Source of the DNA: an uncultured Prevotellaceae bacterium
GTDB taxonomy: Bacteria; Bacteroidota; Bacteroidia; Bacteroidales; Bacteroidaceae
Direction of reading: 5' to 3'
NCBI GenBank assembly: GCA_902782305.1
Contig: CACZMV010000030.1
Span: 1-34,281 of the forward strand
Length of the DNA stretch: 34,281 nucleotides
Position numbers and translations under genes: made by a program. Positions within the stretch are counted from its first letter, which is position 1; each line of letters opens with the position of its first letter. The notes beneath the pieces are model-generated. The model did no database searches and was not told where the DNA came from. It worked only from the letters and a program-made list of their open reading frames with translations. This document shows, in pieces, positions 21,603 through 30,439 of the stretch.

Positions 21603-22361
21603 TTAATCATCCTGCGGCATTGGCAGGGCTGCTAGGGCTTCTGCAGCCGACTTGATATTGGTATTGATGGTGTCCTCGCGAATCTTGCCATCGCGCAGAT
21701 TGATGTTGCGAGAGGCATATTCGGCAATCTCAGGGTTGTGGGTCACGAAGATGATGGTGTGGCCCTGCTTGTAAAGCTCCTGGAAGAGCACCAGCATCTC
21801 GAAAGAGGTGTGGGTGTCGAGGTTACCAGTGGCCTCGTCGGCCAACAGCACAGCGGGCTCGTTGACCAAGGCACGGGCGATGGCTACACGCTGCATCTGA
21901 CCACCAGACATCTGATTGGACTTGTGCATCAAGCGGTCGCCCAGACCTACGGCCTGCAGCGCCTTGATGGCTGCACGGCGACGCTGGCGCGCATCGTACT
22001 TAGAGTTGTACATCAGGGGCAGTTCCACATTCTCTACAGCAGTGGTCTTGGGCAACAGGTTGTAGTTCTGGAACACGAAGCCAATCTTCTGGTTGCGCAG
22101 ATGGGCACGCTGTGTCTTCGACATGGTGCTGACGGGAACTCCGTCGAGCAGATACTCGCCAGAGGTGGGAGTGTCGAGACAGCCCAGCTGGTTGAGCAGC
22201 GTAGACTTGCCAGAACCGGAGGTTCCCTGGATGGTGACAAACTCGCCCTCGTAAATCTTGAACGAGACACCACGCAAGGCCTTCACGGTTTCGGAACCCA
22301 CCTGGAAGTAGCGCTTTACGTTTTGTAGTTCGATGACTACCTTTCTATTATTTTCTTCCAT
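21603..22361 (-). CDS. MacB/LolD-like ABC ATPase
   Basis: A 252-aa protein with Walker A GTSGSGKST (46-54), Q loop FVFQNYNLL, signature MSGGQMQRVAIARAL (151-165), Walker B VLLADEAT (171-178) and the switch His in FVTHNPE. The subfamily is the MacB/LolD/FtsE type that powers permeases with large periplasmic domains. The C-terminal 25 residues (IKSAAEALAALPMPQDD region) extend beyond the usual end. A heptamer repeat of the type TTCTTAC fills the gap to the adaptor gene (22362-22397). Confidence 0.93.
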   Translation of the reverse strand: MEENNRKVVIELQNVKRYFQVGSETVKALRGVSFKIYEGEFVTIQGTSGSGKSTLLNQLGCLDTPTSGEYLLDGVPVSTMSKTQRAHLRNQKIGFVFQNYNLLPKTTAVENVELPLMYNSKYDARQRRRAAIKALQAVGLGDRLMHKSNQMSGGQMQRVAIARALVNEPAVLLADEATGNLDTHTSFEMLVLFQELYKQGHTIIFVTHNPEIAEYASRNINLRDGKIREDTINTNIKSAAEALAALPMPQDD

Positions 22362-22397
22362 CTTACTTCTTCCTTCTTACTTCTTACTTCTTACCTC
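22362..22397. repeat. Heptamer tandem repeat between adaptor and ATPase genes
   Basis: About five copies of a 7-bp unit (plus-strand TTCTTAC; minus-strand GTAAGAA) fill the 36-nt gap. On the mRNA it is purine-rich (GAAGTAAGAAG) and touches the ATPase start codon, so copy-number change could alter translation. Confidence 0.65.
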
Positions 22398-23588
22398 TTA
22401 CTTCTTCTGCTGGTTCTGCTGATTACGGTTGTTACGCGGACGTGGCATGAAGGGGTTCTGGGCTTGCTGGCCTGCATCCTCCATATCGCCGCCACTCAGG
22501 GTGAAGTCGACAAGAACCTCAGTGCCTTCGCTGAGACCGCTGACAATCTCGGTCATCATACCATTGGATGTGCCTGGCTCAACGACGTGGGCCTTGAAGA
22601 CATTGTCCTTCAGTGTCCAAACCTTGGCAGGAGCCTCTACGTCCTCAATCTTCTGGTCCTTGGAAAGCAGGGCCTCGTTGGGAGTGAAGCGCAGGGCCTT
22701 GGAGGGAATGGCGAGAACATTGTTCTTCTCGAAGGTGTAGATGGTGACATTGGCTGTGAGGCCGGGCTTCAGCTTCAGGTCGTTGTTGGGGGCAGAGATG
22801 ACTACCTCGTAGGTAACGACATTGCTGGAAGTGGTGGCCTGCTGGCGAACCTGAGTAACCTTACCCTCGAAATGATCGTCGGGGAAAGCATCGACGGTGA
22901 AGCTGACGCGCTGACCTTCCTGTACACCACCGATGTCGGCCTCGTCGATATCAGCAATCACGCGCATATCGGTCAAGTCCTGGGCAATGGTGAAGAGCTC
23001 TGGGGTATTGAAAGAGGCAGCAACAGTCTGGCCTTCCTCAACGGCTTTGGAGAGTACCACGCCATCGATAGGCGAGGTGATGGTGGCATAGCCCAGATTG
23101 GTCTCGGCCTTGCGAACACTCTCGCGAGAAGATGCAACGGTCTGACGGGCTTTCTCATAGCTCAGACGGGCGCTCTCGAATTCGTCGGCACTAACCAGTC
23201 CCTTGTCGTGCAGGGTCTTATAGCGGTTGAAATTGGACTGCTCGTAATTCAGCGTGCTCTGTGCTGAGGTGAGGTCGGCACGTGAACGGTTCAACTCGCT
23301 GATGAGGTTGGTCTTGTCGAGTTCGGCAATGACCTGACCTTTCTTGACGATGGAGTTGTAATCGACATACAACTTGGCAACGATACCGCTGACCTGCGTA
23401 CCTACGGTAACGCTGGTGACGGGCTCGATAGTACCTGTGGCGGTGATGCTGGTGTGGATGTCCTGACGCTCCACCTTCGCGGTTTCAAACTCTACTTTCT
23501 GTTCTTTCTTGCCACCTGAAAGGAACCAGATGACGAGGATAACGATAACGATGGCAGCTGCGCCATACCAAACTTTCTTGTTCTTCAT
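22398..23588 (-). CDS. MacA-like periplasmic adaptor (HlyD/RND family)
   Basis: A 396-aa protein. An N-terminal membrane anchor (5-24, WYGAAAIVIVILVIWFLSGG) is followed by a barrel-lipoyl part with TATGTIEPVTSVTVGTQVSG and YVDYNSIVKKGQVIAELDKT, an alpha-hairpin coiled coil (about 95-165), the second lipoyl half (ITSPIDGVVLSKAVEEGQTV) and beta-barrel and membrane-proximal domains to 370. The tail is Asn/Gln/Arg-rich (PRPRNNRNQQNQQKK). It bridges the ABC permease and the outer-membrane factor, whose gene ends 4 nt upstream. Confidence 0.92.
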   Translation of the reverse strand: MKNKKVWYGAAAIVIVILVIWFLSGGKKEQKVEFETAKVERQDIHTSITATGTIEPVTSVTVGTQVSGIVAKLYVDYNSIVKKGQVIAELDKTNLISELNRSRADLTSAQSTLNYEQSNFNRYKTLHDKGLVSADEFESARLSYEKARQTVASSRESVRKAETNLGYATITSPIDGVVLSKAVEEGQTVAASFNTPELFTIAQDLTDMRVIADIDEADIGGVQEGQRVSFTVDAFPDDHFEGKVTQVRQQATTSSNVVTYEVVISAPNNDLKLKPGLTANVTIYTFEKNNVLAIPSKALRFTPNEALLSKDQKIEDVEAPAKVWTLKDNVFKAHVVEPGTSNGMMTEIVSGLSEGTEVLVDFTLSGGDMEDAGQQAQNPFMPRPRNNRNQQNQQKK

Positions 23589-23592
23589 ATCT

Positions 23593-24927
23593 TTAAATAT
23601 TCATTGTTTCACCTTGATAAAATTTCAATAGCTGCTGCTTGAGGATGGTCATATACTTTGACTGCAGCTTGCTCTGCTGGGCTTGCAAGAGAGAGACCTT
23701 GCCATTCAATAGCTCGACGATGTTCTTCAGTCCCAGATTGAACTGCTCCTGCAACAGGTCGTAGCTCTGCTGTTCGCTCTCAACGGTAGCAGAGGCAGCG
23801 CGGAACTTCTCCTGATTGGTCTGGGCATCGAGCCAGAATCCCTCGATAGTGGAGTAGAGCTTCTTCTGCTGGTCTTGCTGGTCTAACAAAGCCTGTTCGT
23901 GCTGAATCTTGGCCTTGTTGACAGCCGTTCTGGCCTTGCGCTGGTCGAAGATGGGAATGCTGATGCCAATGCCTGCAGAAGCATCGAAATTGGTCTTCAT
24001 CTGCTCGCCCCATTTGTTACTGTTGTTCGACGTGGTGCTGGTGCCTACGCCACCCGTCATGCTGAGGGTGGGCAGATAACCCGCACGGGCTATCTTCAGC
24101 TGAACATCGCTGGCCTGCAAAGCCAATTCGGTGTTCTTGATTTCAGGACGCAGGGTGAGCGCTTGTTCGTAAACTTTCATCACGGAAGGAATGCTGGCAA
24201 GGGCCTGCTGGTCGCTGGCAGTAGGCATGGCAACATCGAAGGCTTGTTCGCCAGTAATCTCCAGCAACTGCTTCAGCTGGAGCTTGTAATTGGCGAGATT
24301 GCTCTCGGCTTCCACCAGATTATATTCCTCCATGGCGCGCTGGGCAGAGAGCTGGGCAAGGTCGGCTTTCGACATCTTGCCTACGTTGACCATTTCCTGT
24401 CCGCGCTCCTCGTTCTTCTTGCTGGCTTCCAGACTTTCACGGTTGACGCCGATGGCTTCGTTCATATAAAGAATCTGAACATAGAGCTGGGCAATCTGTT
24501 CCTGAATAGAGTTGGCGCTCTGTTCTATCTTCAACTCAGCCTGTTCCTCGCTTAACTTATTGGCCTTTACCTGGTTGTGGTTCTGATTGCCATTCCAGAG
24601 AGTCCATGAGGCATTGATGCCATACGTACCATTATAATAGGTCTTAGTAACCGAACTATTAACGGTACCATTACTTACTGTGGCCATGCCTGAACTCTGC
24701 CAGGGACGATAGCCAAAGCTTTGATTGCTGGACGCTGAAAGCGAGGGAAACAGAGCGGCTTGTGACTGTTTGCGCGTCTCAGTAGCTGTCTGCTTGGTCA
24801 AATGAGCCTGTTTCAGCGTGATGCTGTTCTGCATGGCGTAATCGATGCACTCTCTGAGTGTCCACTTCTCTTGAGCGGACATGGAGAGGCTCATCATCGT
24901 CGCCAAAATCAATAATCCTTTTTTCAT
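23593..24927 (-). CDS. TolC-like outer-membrane efflux protein
   Basis: A 444-aa protein. A signal peptide (1-18, cleaved after SMSAQ or so) precedes two OEP repeats (about 25-215 and 240-435). Helical tracts such as LSEEQAELKIEQSANSIQEQ and AKIQHEQALLDQQDQQKKLY alternate with beta strands WTLRECIDYAMQNSITLKQA and GIGISIPIFDQRKA. This is the trimeric channel of the tripartite exporter and the first gene of the operon. A -7 box TACCTTTG lies 29 nt upstream on the minus strand (24963-24956); no clear -33 box. Confidence 0.92.
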   Translation of the reverse strand: MKKGLLILATMMSLSMSAQEKWTLRECIDYAMQNSITLKQAHLTKQTATETRKQSQAALFPSLSASSNQSFGYRPWQSSGMATVSNGTVNSSVTKTYYNGTYGINASWTLWNGNQNHNQVKANKLSEEQAELKIEQSANSIQEQIAQLYVQILYMNEAIGVNRESLEASKKNEERGQEMVNVGKMSKADLAQLSAQRAMEEYNLVEAESNLANYKLQLKQLLEITGEQAFDVAMPTASDQQALASIPSVMKVYEQALTLRPEIKNTELALQASDVQLKIARAGYLPTLSMTGGVGTSTTSNNSNKWGEQMKTNFDASAGIGISIPIFDQRKARTAVNKAKIQHEQALLDQQDQQKKLYSTIEGFWLDAQTNQEKFRAASATVESEQQSYDLLQEQFNLGLKNIVELLNGKVSLLQAQQSKLQSKYMTILKQQLLKFYQGETMNI

Positions 24928-24955
24928 ATCTCTAAAAAACTATATTTTCACGATG

Positions 24956-24963
24956 CAAAGGTA
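24956..24963 (-). promoter_or_regulatory. Probable -7 box of the exporter operon
   Basis: Minus-strand TACCTTTG fits TAnnTTTG. A TTTG -33 is not found at about 20 nt, so the promoter may be weak or need the LytTR regulator. Confidence 0.5.
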
Positions 24964-25101
24964 GATATTATCGACGAAATAGAAAAATTAGTTAGACGTT
25001 TATTGCCCGTTAGTAGAAATAAATAGCCAAATCCTCGATAAGATTCCTTGGTTTATAGACATTTTAACATTGATAACGTTCGAGTTAATGTTCTTGAATT
25101 A

Positions 25102-25133
25102 TTTGCTACTCTGCCGTTTTTTTACTATCTTTG
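25102..25133 (+). promoter_or_regulatory. Bacteroidetes promoter of the ribE leader RNA
   Basis: TTTG (25102-25105), 20 nt, TATCTTTG (25126-25133). Full consensus; transcription expected near 25140. The preceding stretch 24964-25101 shows nothing else. Confidence 0.8.
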
Positions 25134-25139
25134 CACTCA

Positions 25140-25332
25140 GAAAAAGAAACATGGGGTCGTGCCGGTTCGATCGGGATACTCATCAAATTAAATCGAAAAC
25201 CGAGCAGACTTCGCTTGTCGATGGCGGGCCACATTATAGCTGAAAGGCCGGTGGATTACAAAGACAGTGAGCACTCAAATCTTGTAACACAGGAGTTTTC
25301 ATCACATCACTGGGCGGCCCCTTTCTTTTTTA
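25140..25332 (+). ncRNA. Structured RNA upstream of ribE, class not identified
   Basis: About 190 nt between a consensus promoter and a T-rich run (TTTCTTTTTT, 25322-25331). The ends can pair: GGGGTCGT (25153-25160) with GCGGCCCC (25314-25321), 8 bp with two G-U pairs. Inside, CGGTT+CGAT (25163-25171) pairs with ATCG+AACCG (25192-25202) around an AA bulge, and GGCC pairs with GGCC (25227-25230 with 25246-25249). FMN-riboswitch sequence boxes are absent. It may be a stand-alone small RNA or a regulatory leader, as ribE begins 35 nt beyond it. Confidence 0.55.
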
Positions 25333-25366
25333 GTTTACAGTTTATAGATTATAGTTTACAGAGATT

Positions 25367-25966
25367 ATGTTTTCCGGAATTATTGAGGAATTTGCTACCG
25401 TTGTAGCAATCGAGAAAGACAGAGATAATATAGACTTCACGCTTCGCTGCTCGTTTGTCGACGAGTTGGGAATAGACCAGAGTGTGGCGCATAATGGCGT
25501 GTGTCTGACCGTGGTGAAGATAGAGAACGGGACCTACACCGTGACAGCCATGAAAGAGACGCTGGAGCGCACCAATCTGGGACTGCTGAAAGTGGGCGAC
25601 AAGGTAAATGTGGAGCGGTCGATGCTGATGAACGGACGACTGGACGGACACATTGTACAAGGACACGTGGACGAGACGGCACGATGCATAGCCATGGAGG
25701 ATGCCAATGGTTCGACATACTTCACCTTTGAATATAAAGAAAACCGCGAAATGGCACGCAATGGCTATTTCACGGTGGATAAGGGTTCGGTAACGGTAAA
25801 CGGAGTGTCACTGACCGTTTGTAATCCTACCTCGAATTCATTTCAGGTGGCTATCATTCCTTACACTTTCGAACACACCAACTTCTGTGACATCCGCGTA
25901 GGGAGTGTCGTCAACCTCGAGTTCGACATTCTCGGAAAGTACATCGCTCGTCTCAGTCAACTCTGA
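25367..25966 (+). CDS. ribE: Riboflavin synthase alpha chain
   Basis: A 199-aa protein with two lumazine-binding domains: MFSGIIEEFATV with AHNGVCLTVVKI in the first, and KGSVTVNGVSLTV in the second, followed by TFEHTNF and FDILGKYIARL. Length fits the family (about 200 aa). The enzyme dismutates two 6,7-dimethyl-8-ribityllumazine molecules into riboflavin and a pyrimidine in the cytoplasm. No other rib gene is in view. Its last 129 nt overlap the sensor gene on the other strand, and a structured RNA lies upstream. Confidence 0.95.
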   Translation: MFSGIIEEFATVVAIEKDRDNIDFTLRCSFVDELGIDQSVAHNGVCLTVVKIENGTYTVTAMKETLERTNLGLLKVGDKVNVERSMLMNGRLDGHIVQGHVDETARCIAMEDANGSTYFTFEYKENREMARNGYFTVDKGSVTVNGVSLTVCNPTSNSFQVAIIPYTFEHTNFCDIRVGSVVNLEFDILGKYIARLSQL

Positions 25967-28597
25967 TGGTGAGGATTCGTCTTCGTCATCGGATGACTTG
26001 TGGCGACGACGATACCACCAGTAAACCAGACCTGCAACGAGGAGAAGGAGAATGAAATAGACGATGAAGGAGGTGAAAGAGTAGGGTACTACCACCTCGA
26101 TGGTTCGGATGTCGTAGTTCTCGGGTGACTCCAACAAGAAAGCTTTTACCTTGAACTGATAGGTTCCGCCTGACAGATTGCTGTAGGTGGCCATACGGTC
26201 CTTGCCTGCATTCTGCCACTCGTCGTCATAGCCTTCCAGCATGTATTGGTAGTGGATACGATGCTGGAATTGATAGTTGAGGGCGGCAAAGCGGAAGGCG
26301 AAGGTGCTGTTGGCATCAGGAAGCTTAACACTTTTGCTCTCAGGGACATAGTAGTCGAATGCCTGGTCTGGCATGCGTGGAGTCTGAATGATTCCGTTCA
26401 GGAAGAAATCGGTGATGCGGAGCTTCAGCAGAGAACCTTTCTTGGTAACCAGTTTGTTACGATCTACGAAATAATAGCCTTCAAGGGTGCCGAAGATGAC
26501 ATTGCCGTTGGATAGGGTGATGGCTGCACCTTCAGAACACATGGTATCGTCGACACCATCGAGACTGGAGAAGGTGGTGAGAATCTTCTTCTGAGGGTCG
26601 AAAGAGCAGAGAATGTGCTCGGTGGAGAACCATACGTTACCTTTGTTGTCGAAGGTAACGGCGTAGATTTCCTCAGAGGGAAGACCTTGCTCGATGCCAA
26701 AGTTCTCAAATTCCCATCGTCCCTTAGAGTCTTTCTTCACGGCACGACTCAGTCCACCGCTGTTGGTTCCAACCCACATAGTGCCATGGCTATCAGTAGC
26801 GAGGCAGACAATATCGTTACTCATCAAGCACTTCGTCATGTCGTCGGACATCTCAAGGGGTTGAAGGATGATATTGTTGTTGCGAATCTGCAGGGTGAGA
26901 ATGCCATCGGTGGTACCTGCCCAGATCTTGCCTTCTTTGTCCATCGCAATGGTGCGCACCTTGTGGTAACGATTATGGGGATAGCGCTTCATGACATTCT
27001 TGGCGTGCAGGGCGATATAGCGTCCGTTCTTGTCTTTGCGGAGCACATTGACACCTCCGCCATAAGTGGCAACCCAGATATTGCCTTGGCGGTCCTCTAC
27101 GCATTGATAGGCAGCATTGTCGCTAAGTGAATAGGGGTCTTTGTCGTTATGGCGGATGTTCTCGACAGAATAGGAATTGCCATTGGGGGTAATCTTAAAG
27201 AGTCCGTTGTCCTTGTCGCTGACCCAGTAGTTACCTTTTGAGTCTTGCGACATGCCATAAGGACGTCCGATGGGATGTCCGTTGTTGTCGTGGGTAATGG
27301 TGGAAAGATGGTTCATCTTGCCATCGAACACGAATATCTGTCCATGCTTGTTGGCCAATAGGGTGTGGTTGCGCTTCTTGTCGTGAAGCATGGCACGTAT
27401 CTCATTGTCAAGGCTCGATGTGGGGTTCTTTACTAATAAGGTACGCGCGATGGTTTGTTTCATGACCTCCAGTTTCTCGAGACCGCGACGACTGGTAGAT
27501 TCCCATACCACGCCATCGTTCATCTCCAGACGGGCATTGACCGTATTGGAGAGGTTCCAGGGGTTGCTGGGGTCGTTGTGGAAGTATTCCACTTCATCCG
27601 TAGCACGATTGTAATAGCCATAGCCTCCGTGGTTCATACGAATCCACAGCACACCTAGGGCTTCGCCAAACTCAGCACCGCGACTGGTAAACTCAGGAGC
27701 CAATACGCGTTGGTTGTAGAACTTGACATCGCCCGTCTGAGGGTCTAAGCGATAGGCTCCGTCGCCTAAGTCGGAGAACCAGATCTGCCCGTGCTTATCA
27801 ACATAGAGGCTGGTAATCTCTCTGCCGATATCCTTTATGAGCGTGGAGTCTTGTCCGTAGGAGAATTGAAGAATCTTGCCCGACTTGGTGCCAGCGAAAA
27901 TGTTATAGCCGTTAGTGGCCAGACGTGTGACGTGTTCGTTCAGGAAATAGCCTCTGCGCTCCAACGACATGTTGACCATATTGATGCGATGAACACCCTT
28001 GTCTGTAGCAGCCCAGATGTCGTTGCGATAACCTTCTACCACACCGTTTACAGTCAATTGTCCTGTCGTAATCAGGTCTTGCTTAAGACCATTACGGTCC
28101 AGGCGCAACTTATAGAGTCCAATGTCGTCATAGGAAATCAGGACATCACCTGTAGAGGTGACGTAGGGTTGGAAGAAGTAGTCGACGTGGAAATCATCAT
28201 GGTCGCTGATTCCACCCAACGGGTCTTCTATGCGGTCGGTCTTACGATTGATGACGAAGACGCGTCCGTCGTACATTTTCAGCCAGATGTTTTGGGAGAG
28301 GTCGATGACCATGTTGTCAACACGGTTGTGAAGGCCTCGTACACCACTGGCAACACCCGTTTTGTAGTTATAGAAATGATAACCATCGAAACGGGAAATA
28401 CCATTCCATGTGGCCAGCCACAGGAAACCATAGTCGTCAGTACGCAATGCGGCAACTGTGTTGCTGGGCATTCCGTCTTCCGTTGAATAATGTGAAAGGG
28501 ATGCTTGCAACTGCTGCGCTCTCAGTTCTGTGGGAACCGAGAGCATCAGCAAGGCAAGTGTCGAAAATAGAATTGTTTTTAGGTCAGTAGTAGTCAT
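25838..28597 (-). CDS. Two-component-type propeller sensor protein lacking kinase and output domains
   Basis: A 919-aa protein. A signal peptide (1-27, ending TELRAQQ) is followed by about 14 regulator-propeller repeats (for example DDYGFLWLATWNGISRFDGY and RQGNIWVATYGGGVNVLRKD) to about residue 730, a Y_Y_Y domain (TYSNLSGGTYQFKVKAF, around 815) and one membrane helix (about 845-868). Only 50 acidic cytoplasmic residues follow. Hybrid sensors of Bacteroidales continue here with HisKA, HATPase, receiver and AraC domains, so this is a truncated or sensor-only version. The last 42 residues are encoded antisense to ribE. glyA ends 9 nt downstream of... its start lies 9 nt beyond this gene's ATG, implying co-transcription. 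Confidence 0.85.
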   Translation of the reverse strand: MTTTDLKTILFSTLALLMLSVPTELRAQQLQASLSHYSTEDGMPSNTVAALRTDDYGFLWLATWNGISRFDGYHFYNYKTGVASGVRGLHNRVDNMVIDLSQNIWLKMYDGRVFVINRKTDRIEDPLGGISDHDDFHVDYFFQPYVTSTGDVLISYDDIGLYKLRLDRNGLKQDLITTGQLTVNGVVEGYRNDIWAATDKGVHRINMVNMSLERRGYFLNEHVTRLATNGYNIFAGTKSGKILQFSYGQDSTLIKDIGREITSLYVDKHGQIWFSDLGDGAYRLDPQTGDVKFYNQRVLAPEFTSRGAEFGEALGVLWIRMNHGGYGYYNRATDEVEYFHNDPSNPWNLSNTVNARLEMNDGVVWESTSRRGLEKLEVMKQTIARTLLVKNPTSSLDNEIRAMLHDKKRNHTLLANKHGQIFVFDGKMNHLSTITHDNNGHPIGRPYGMSQDSKGNYWVSDKDNGLFKITPNGNSYSVENIRHNDKDPYSLSDNAAYQCVEDRQGNIWVATYGGGVNVLRKDKNGRYIALHAKNVMKRYPHNRYHKVRTIAMDKEGKIWAGTTDGILTLQIRNNNIILQPLEMSDDMTKCLMSNDIVCLATDSHGTMWVGTNSGGLSRAVKKDSKGRWEFENFGIEQGLPSEEIYAVTFDNKGNVWFSTEHILCSFDPQKKILTTFSSLDGVDDTMCSEGAAITLSNGNVIFGTLEGYYFVDRNKLVTKKGSLLKLRITDFFLNGIIQTPRMPDQAFDYYVPESKSVKLPDANSTFAFRFAALNYQFQHRIHYQYMLEGYDDEWQNAGKDRMATYSNLSGGTYQFKVKAFLLESPENYDIRTIEVVVPYSFTSFIVYFILLLLVAGLVYWWYRRRHKSSDDEDESSPSELTETSDVLSENVELEVDDTPYADVTEVGVFESVRNDSHLK

Positions 28598-28606
28598 TCT
28601 TGTTGT

Positions 28607-29887
28607 TTAATAGGCGAACAGCGGGTACTGCTTCATGCGCTCGTTGACACGCTGGCGCACGCTGCTGATTACCTGCTCGTTCTCCGGATCGTTGAGCACC
28701 TCTTCAATCAGTGCTGCAATCTCGATCATGAGGTCTTCCTTGGCACCACGTGTCGTGATGGCGGGGGTACCAAGACGGATACCTGAGGTTTGGAAGGCAG
28801 AACGTGTATCGAATGGTACCATGTTCTTGTTGACAGTGATGTCAGCAGCAACGAGCGCGTTCTCAGCCACCTTACCCGTCAGCTCAGGATACTTAGAGCG
28901 CAGGTCAACCAGCATAGAGTGGTTGTCAGTACCACCGCTGACGATGGTGAATCCACGCTTGATAAGTTCCTCAGCCAATACTTTGGCGTTCTTCTGAACT
29001 TGCTTTGCCCACTCCTTGAACTCTGGCTTCAGAGCCTCGCCAAAAGCAACAGCCTTAGCAGCAATGACATGCTCCAAAGGACCGCCTTGCTGACCAGGGA
29101 ATACAGCAGAGTTGAGCAGCTGTGACATCATCTTTGTTACTCCCTTTGGTGTCTTCAGACCCCAAGGATTCTCGAAGTCCTTGCCCATCAGGATAATACC
29201 GCCACGAGGACCACGAAGGGTCTTGTGGGTTGTAGAGGTTACAATATGTGCATATTTTACAGGATTGTCCAGCAGACCAGCAGCAATCAAGCCAGCGGGG
29301 TGAGCCATGTCAATCATCAGCAGGGCGCCAACCTTGTCGGCAATCTCACGCATACGCTTGTAATCCCACTCGCGACTATAGGCGGAACCACCACCGATAA
29401 TCAGTTTGGGCTTGTGCTCCAGAGCCAGACGCTCCATCTCATCATAATCAACACGACCCGTCTCCTTGTTCAGGTTATAGCCTACGGGCTTGTACAAGAT
29501 TCCCGAGGTGTTTACCAGTGAACCATGTGACAAGTGACCGCCGTGGTCAAGGTTCATACCCATAAAAGTGTCGCCTGGTTTCAGCACTGCCAGCAGCACA
29601 GCAGCATTAGCCTGTGCACCAGAGTGGGGCTGAACGTTGGCATACTCGGCACCGAACAGCTTGCAAACACGGTCGATGGCCAGCTGCTCTACCTTGTCGA
29701 CTACCTGACAACCACCATAATAACGGTGACCAGGATAACCCTCGGCATACTTGTTCGTTAGATACGAGCCCATAGCCTCCATGACTTGGTCGCTTACAAA
29801 GTTCTCACTGGCAATCAGCTCAATGCCTTTTAACTGGCGCTGGTGCTCTTGTTCAATCAACTCGAAAATCTCGTTGTCTCTTTCCAT
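28607..29887 (-). CDS. glyA: Serine hydroxymethyltransferase
   Basis: A 426-aa protein of normal length with the PLP lysine in [13 protein letters not shown] (K222), the tetrahydrofolate and PLP contacts [13 protein letters not shown] (48-59) and [10 protein letters not shown], and [10 protein letters not shown]. It converts serine and tetrahydrofolate to glycine and methylene-tetrahydrofolate in the cytoplasm. The sensor gene starts 9 nt after its stop. A -7 box TAATTTTG lies at 29944-29937 on the minus strand, about 50 nt before the ATG. Confidence 0.97.
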   Translation of the reverse strand: MERDNEIFELIEQEHQRQLKGIELIASENFVSDQVMEAMGSYLTNKYAEGYPGHRYYGGCQVVDKVEQLAIDRVCKLFGAEYANVQPHSGAQANAAVLLAVLKPGDTFMGMNLDHGGHLSHGSLVNTSGILYKPVGYNLNKETGRVDYDEMERLALEHKPKLIIGGGSAYSREWDYKRMREIADKVGALLMIDMAHPAGLIAAGLLDNPVKYAHIVTSTTHKTLRGPRGGIILMGKDFENPWGLKTPKGVTKMMSQLLNSAVFPGQQGGPLEHVIAAKAVAFGEALKPEFKEWAKQVQKNAKVLAEELIKRGFTIVSGGTDNHSMLVDLRSKYPELTGKVAENALVAADITVNKNMVPFDTRSAFQTSGIRLGTPAITTRGAKEDLMIEIAALIEEVLNDPENEQVISSVRQRVNERMKQYPLFAY

Positions 29888-29936
29888 TGTTACTATTTTA
29901 GATATTTGTGAAGTGTAATCTATTTATTAATGGGCG

Positions 29937-29944
29937 CAAAATTA
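29937..29944 (-). promoter_or_regulatory. Probable -7 box of glyA
   Basis: Minus-strand TAATTTTG. No consensus -33 element at 20 nt. The hairpin CATATTT-gtata-AAATATG (29969-29987) and a run of eight T (29954-29947) just upstream may end the pyr transcript. Confidence 0.45.
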
Positions 29945-29992
29945 CGAAAAAAAATCCGTTCACTTGCACATATTTGTATAAAATATGTTGAA

Positions 29993-30439
29993 TTAGACAA
30001 GTTCTACCTTATTTATATCTTGTTCTTTCTCGCAGTAATGACAGGTCAGCATTCCGTCAGCCACATGGAAATGGGTTGCCATGGGTTCGTTGTTGGTGAT
30101 GCATTTGGGGTTGTTGCATTTCACGATGCCGATAATCTCGCTGGGTGTCTCAACGGTCTTCTTCTCAACCACCTCATAGTCGCGGATGATGCTAAGAATG
30201 ACTTTGGGAGCTACAACAGACAGACGTGAAATCTCGTCGTCAGTGAAAAACTTGTCGGAAACCTTGATGATACCTTTGTTACCTACTTTCTGAGAAGGGT
30301 AGTTGAAGCCGATGGTAACGGGTGTCTTTAAATCAAATAAGCCCAAAAGACTAGCAACTTGATAAGTCTTGTCTGCAGGTATGTGGTCTATAACGGTGCC
30401 ATGTTCGATGGCGGCAACCAAACGTTCTTTCTTGTTCAT
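29993..30439 (-). CDS. pyrI: Aspartate carbamoyltransferase regulatory chain
   Basis: A 148-aa protein with the nucleotide-binding N-terminal domain ([20 protein letters not shown], 11-30) and the C-terminal zinc domain with C108, C113, C133 and C136 (KCNNPKC and CHYCEKE). It binds CTP and ATP and holds the PyrB trimers together, giving feedback control of pyrimidine synthesis. Its ATG overlaps the pyrB stop as ATGA. Confidence 0.96.
   Translation of the reverse strand: MNKKERLVAAIEHGTVIDHIPADKTYQVASLLGLFDLKTPVTIGFNYPSQKVGNKGIIKVSDKFFTDDEISRLSVVAPKVILSIIRDYEVVEKKTVETPSEIIGIVKCNNPKCITNNEPMATHFHVADGMLTCHYCEKEQDINKVELV

Noticed and set aside
25150-25325. tmRNA (ssrA): the 5' part GGGGTCGTGCCGGTTCGA resembles a tmRNA start
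   Set aside because: No tag reading frame ending in ALAA, no T-arm and no CCA at the 3' end, and the RNA is about half the normal length.
25140-25330. FMN riboswitch before ribE
   Set aside because: The conserved AGGGTGAAATTCCC-type and CCGACCGGCGG-type boxes are absent.
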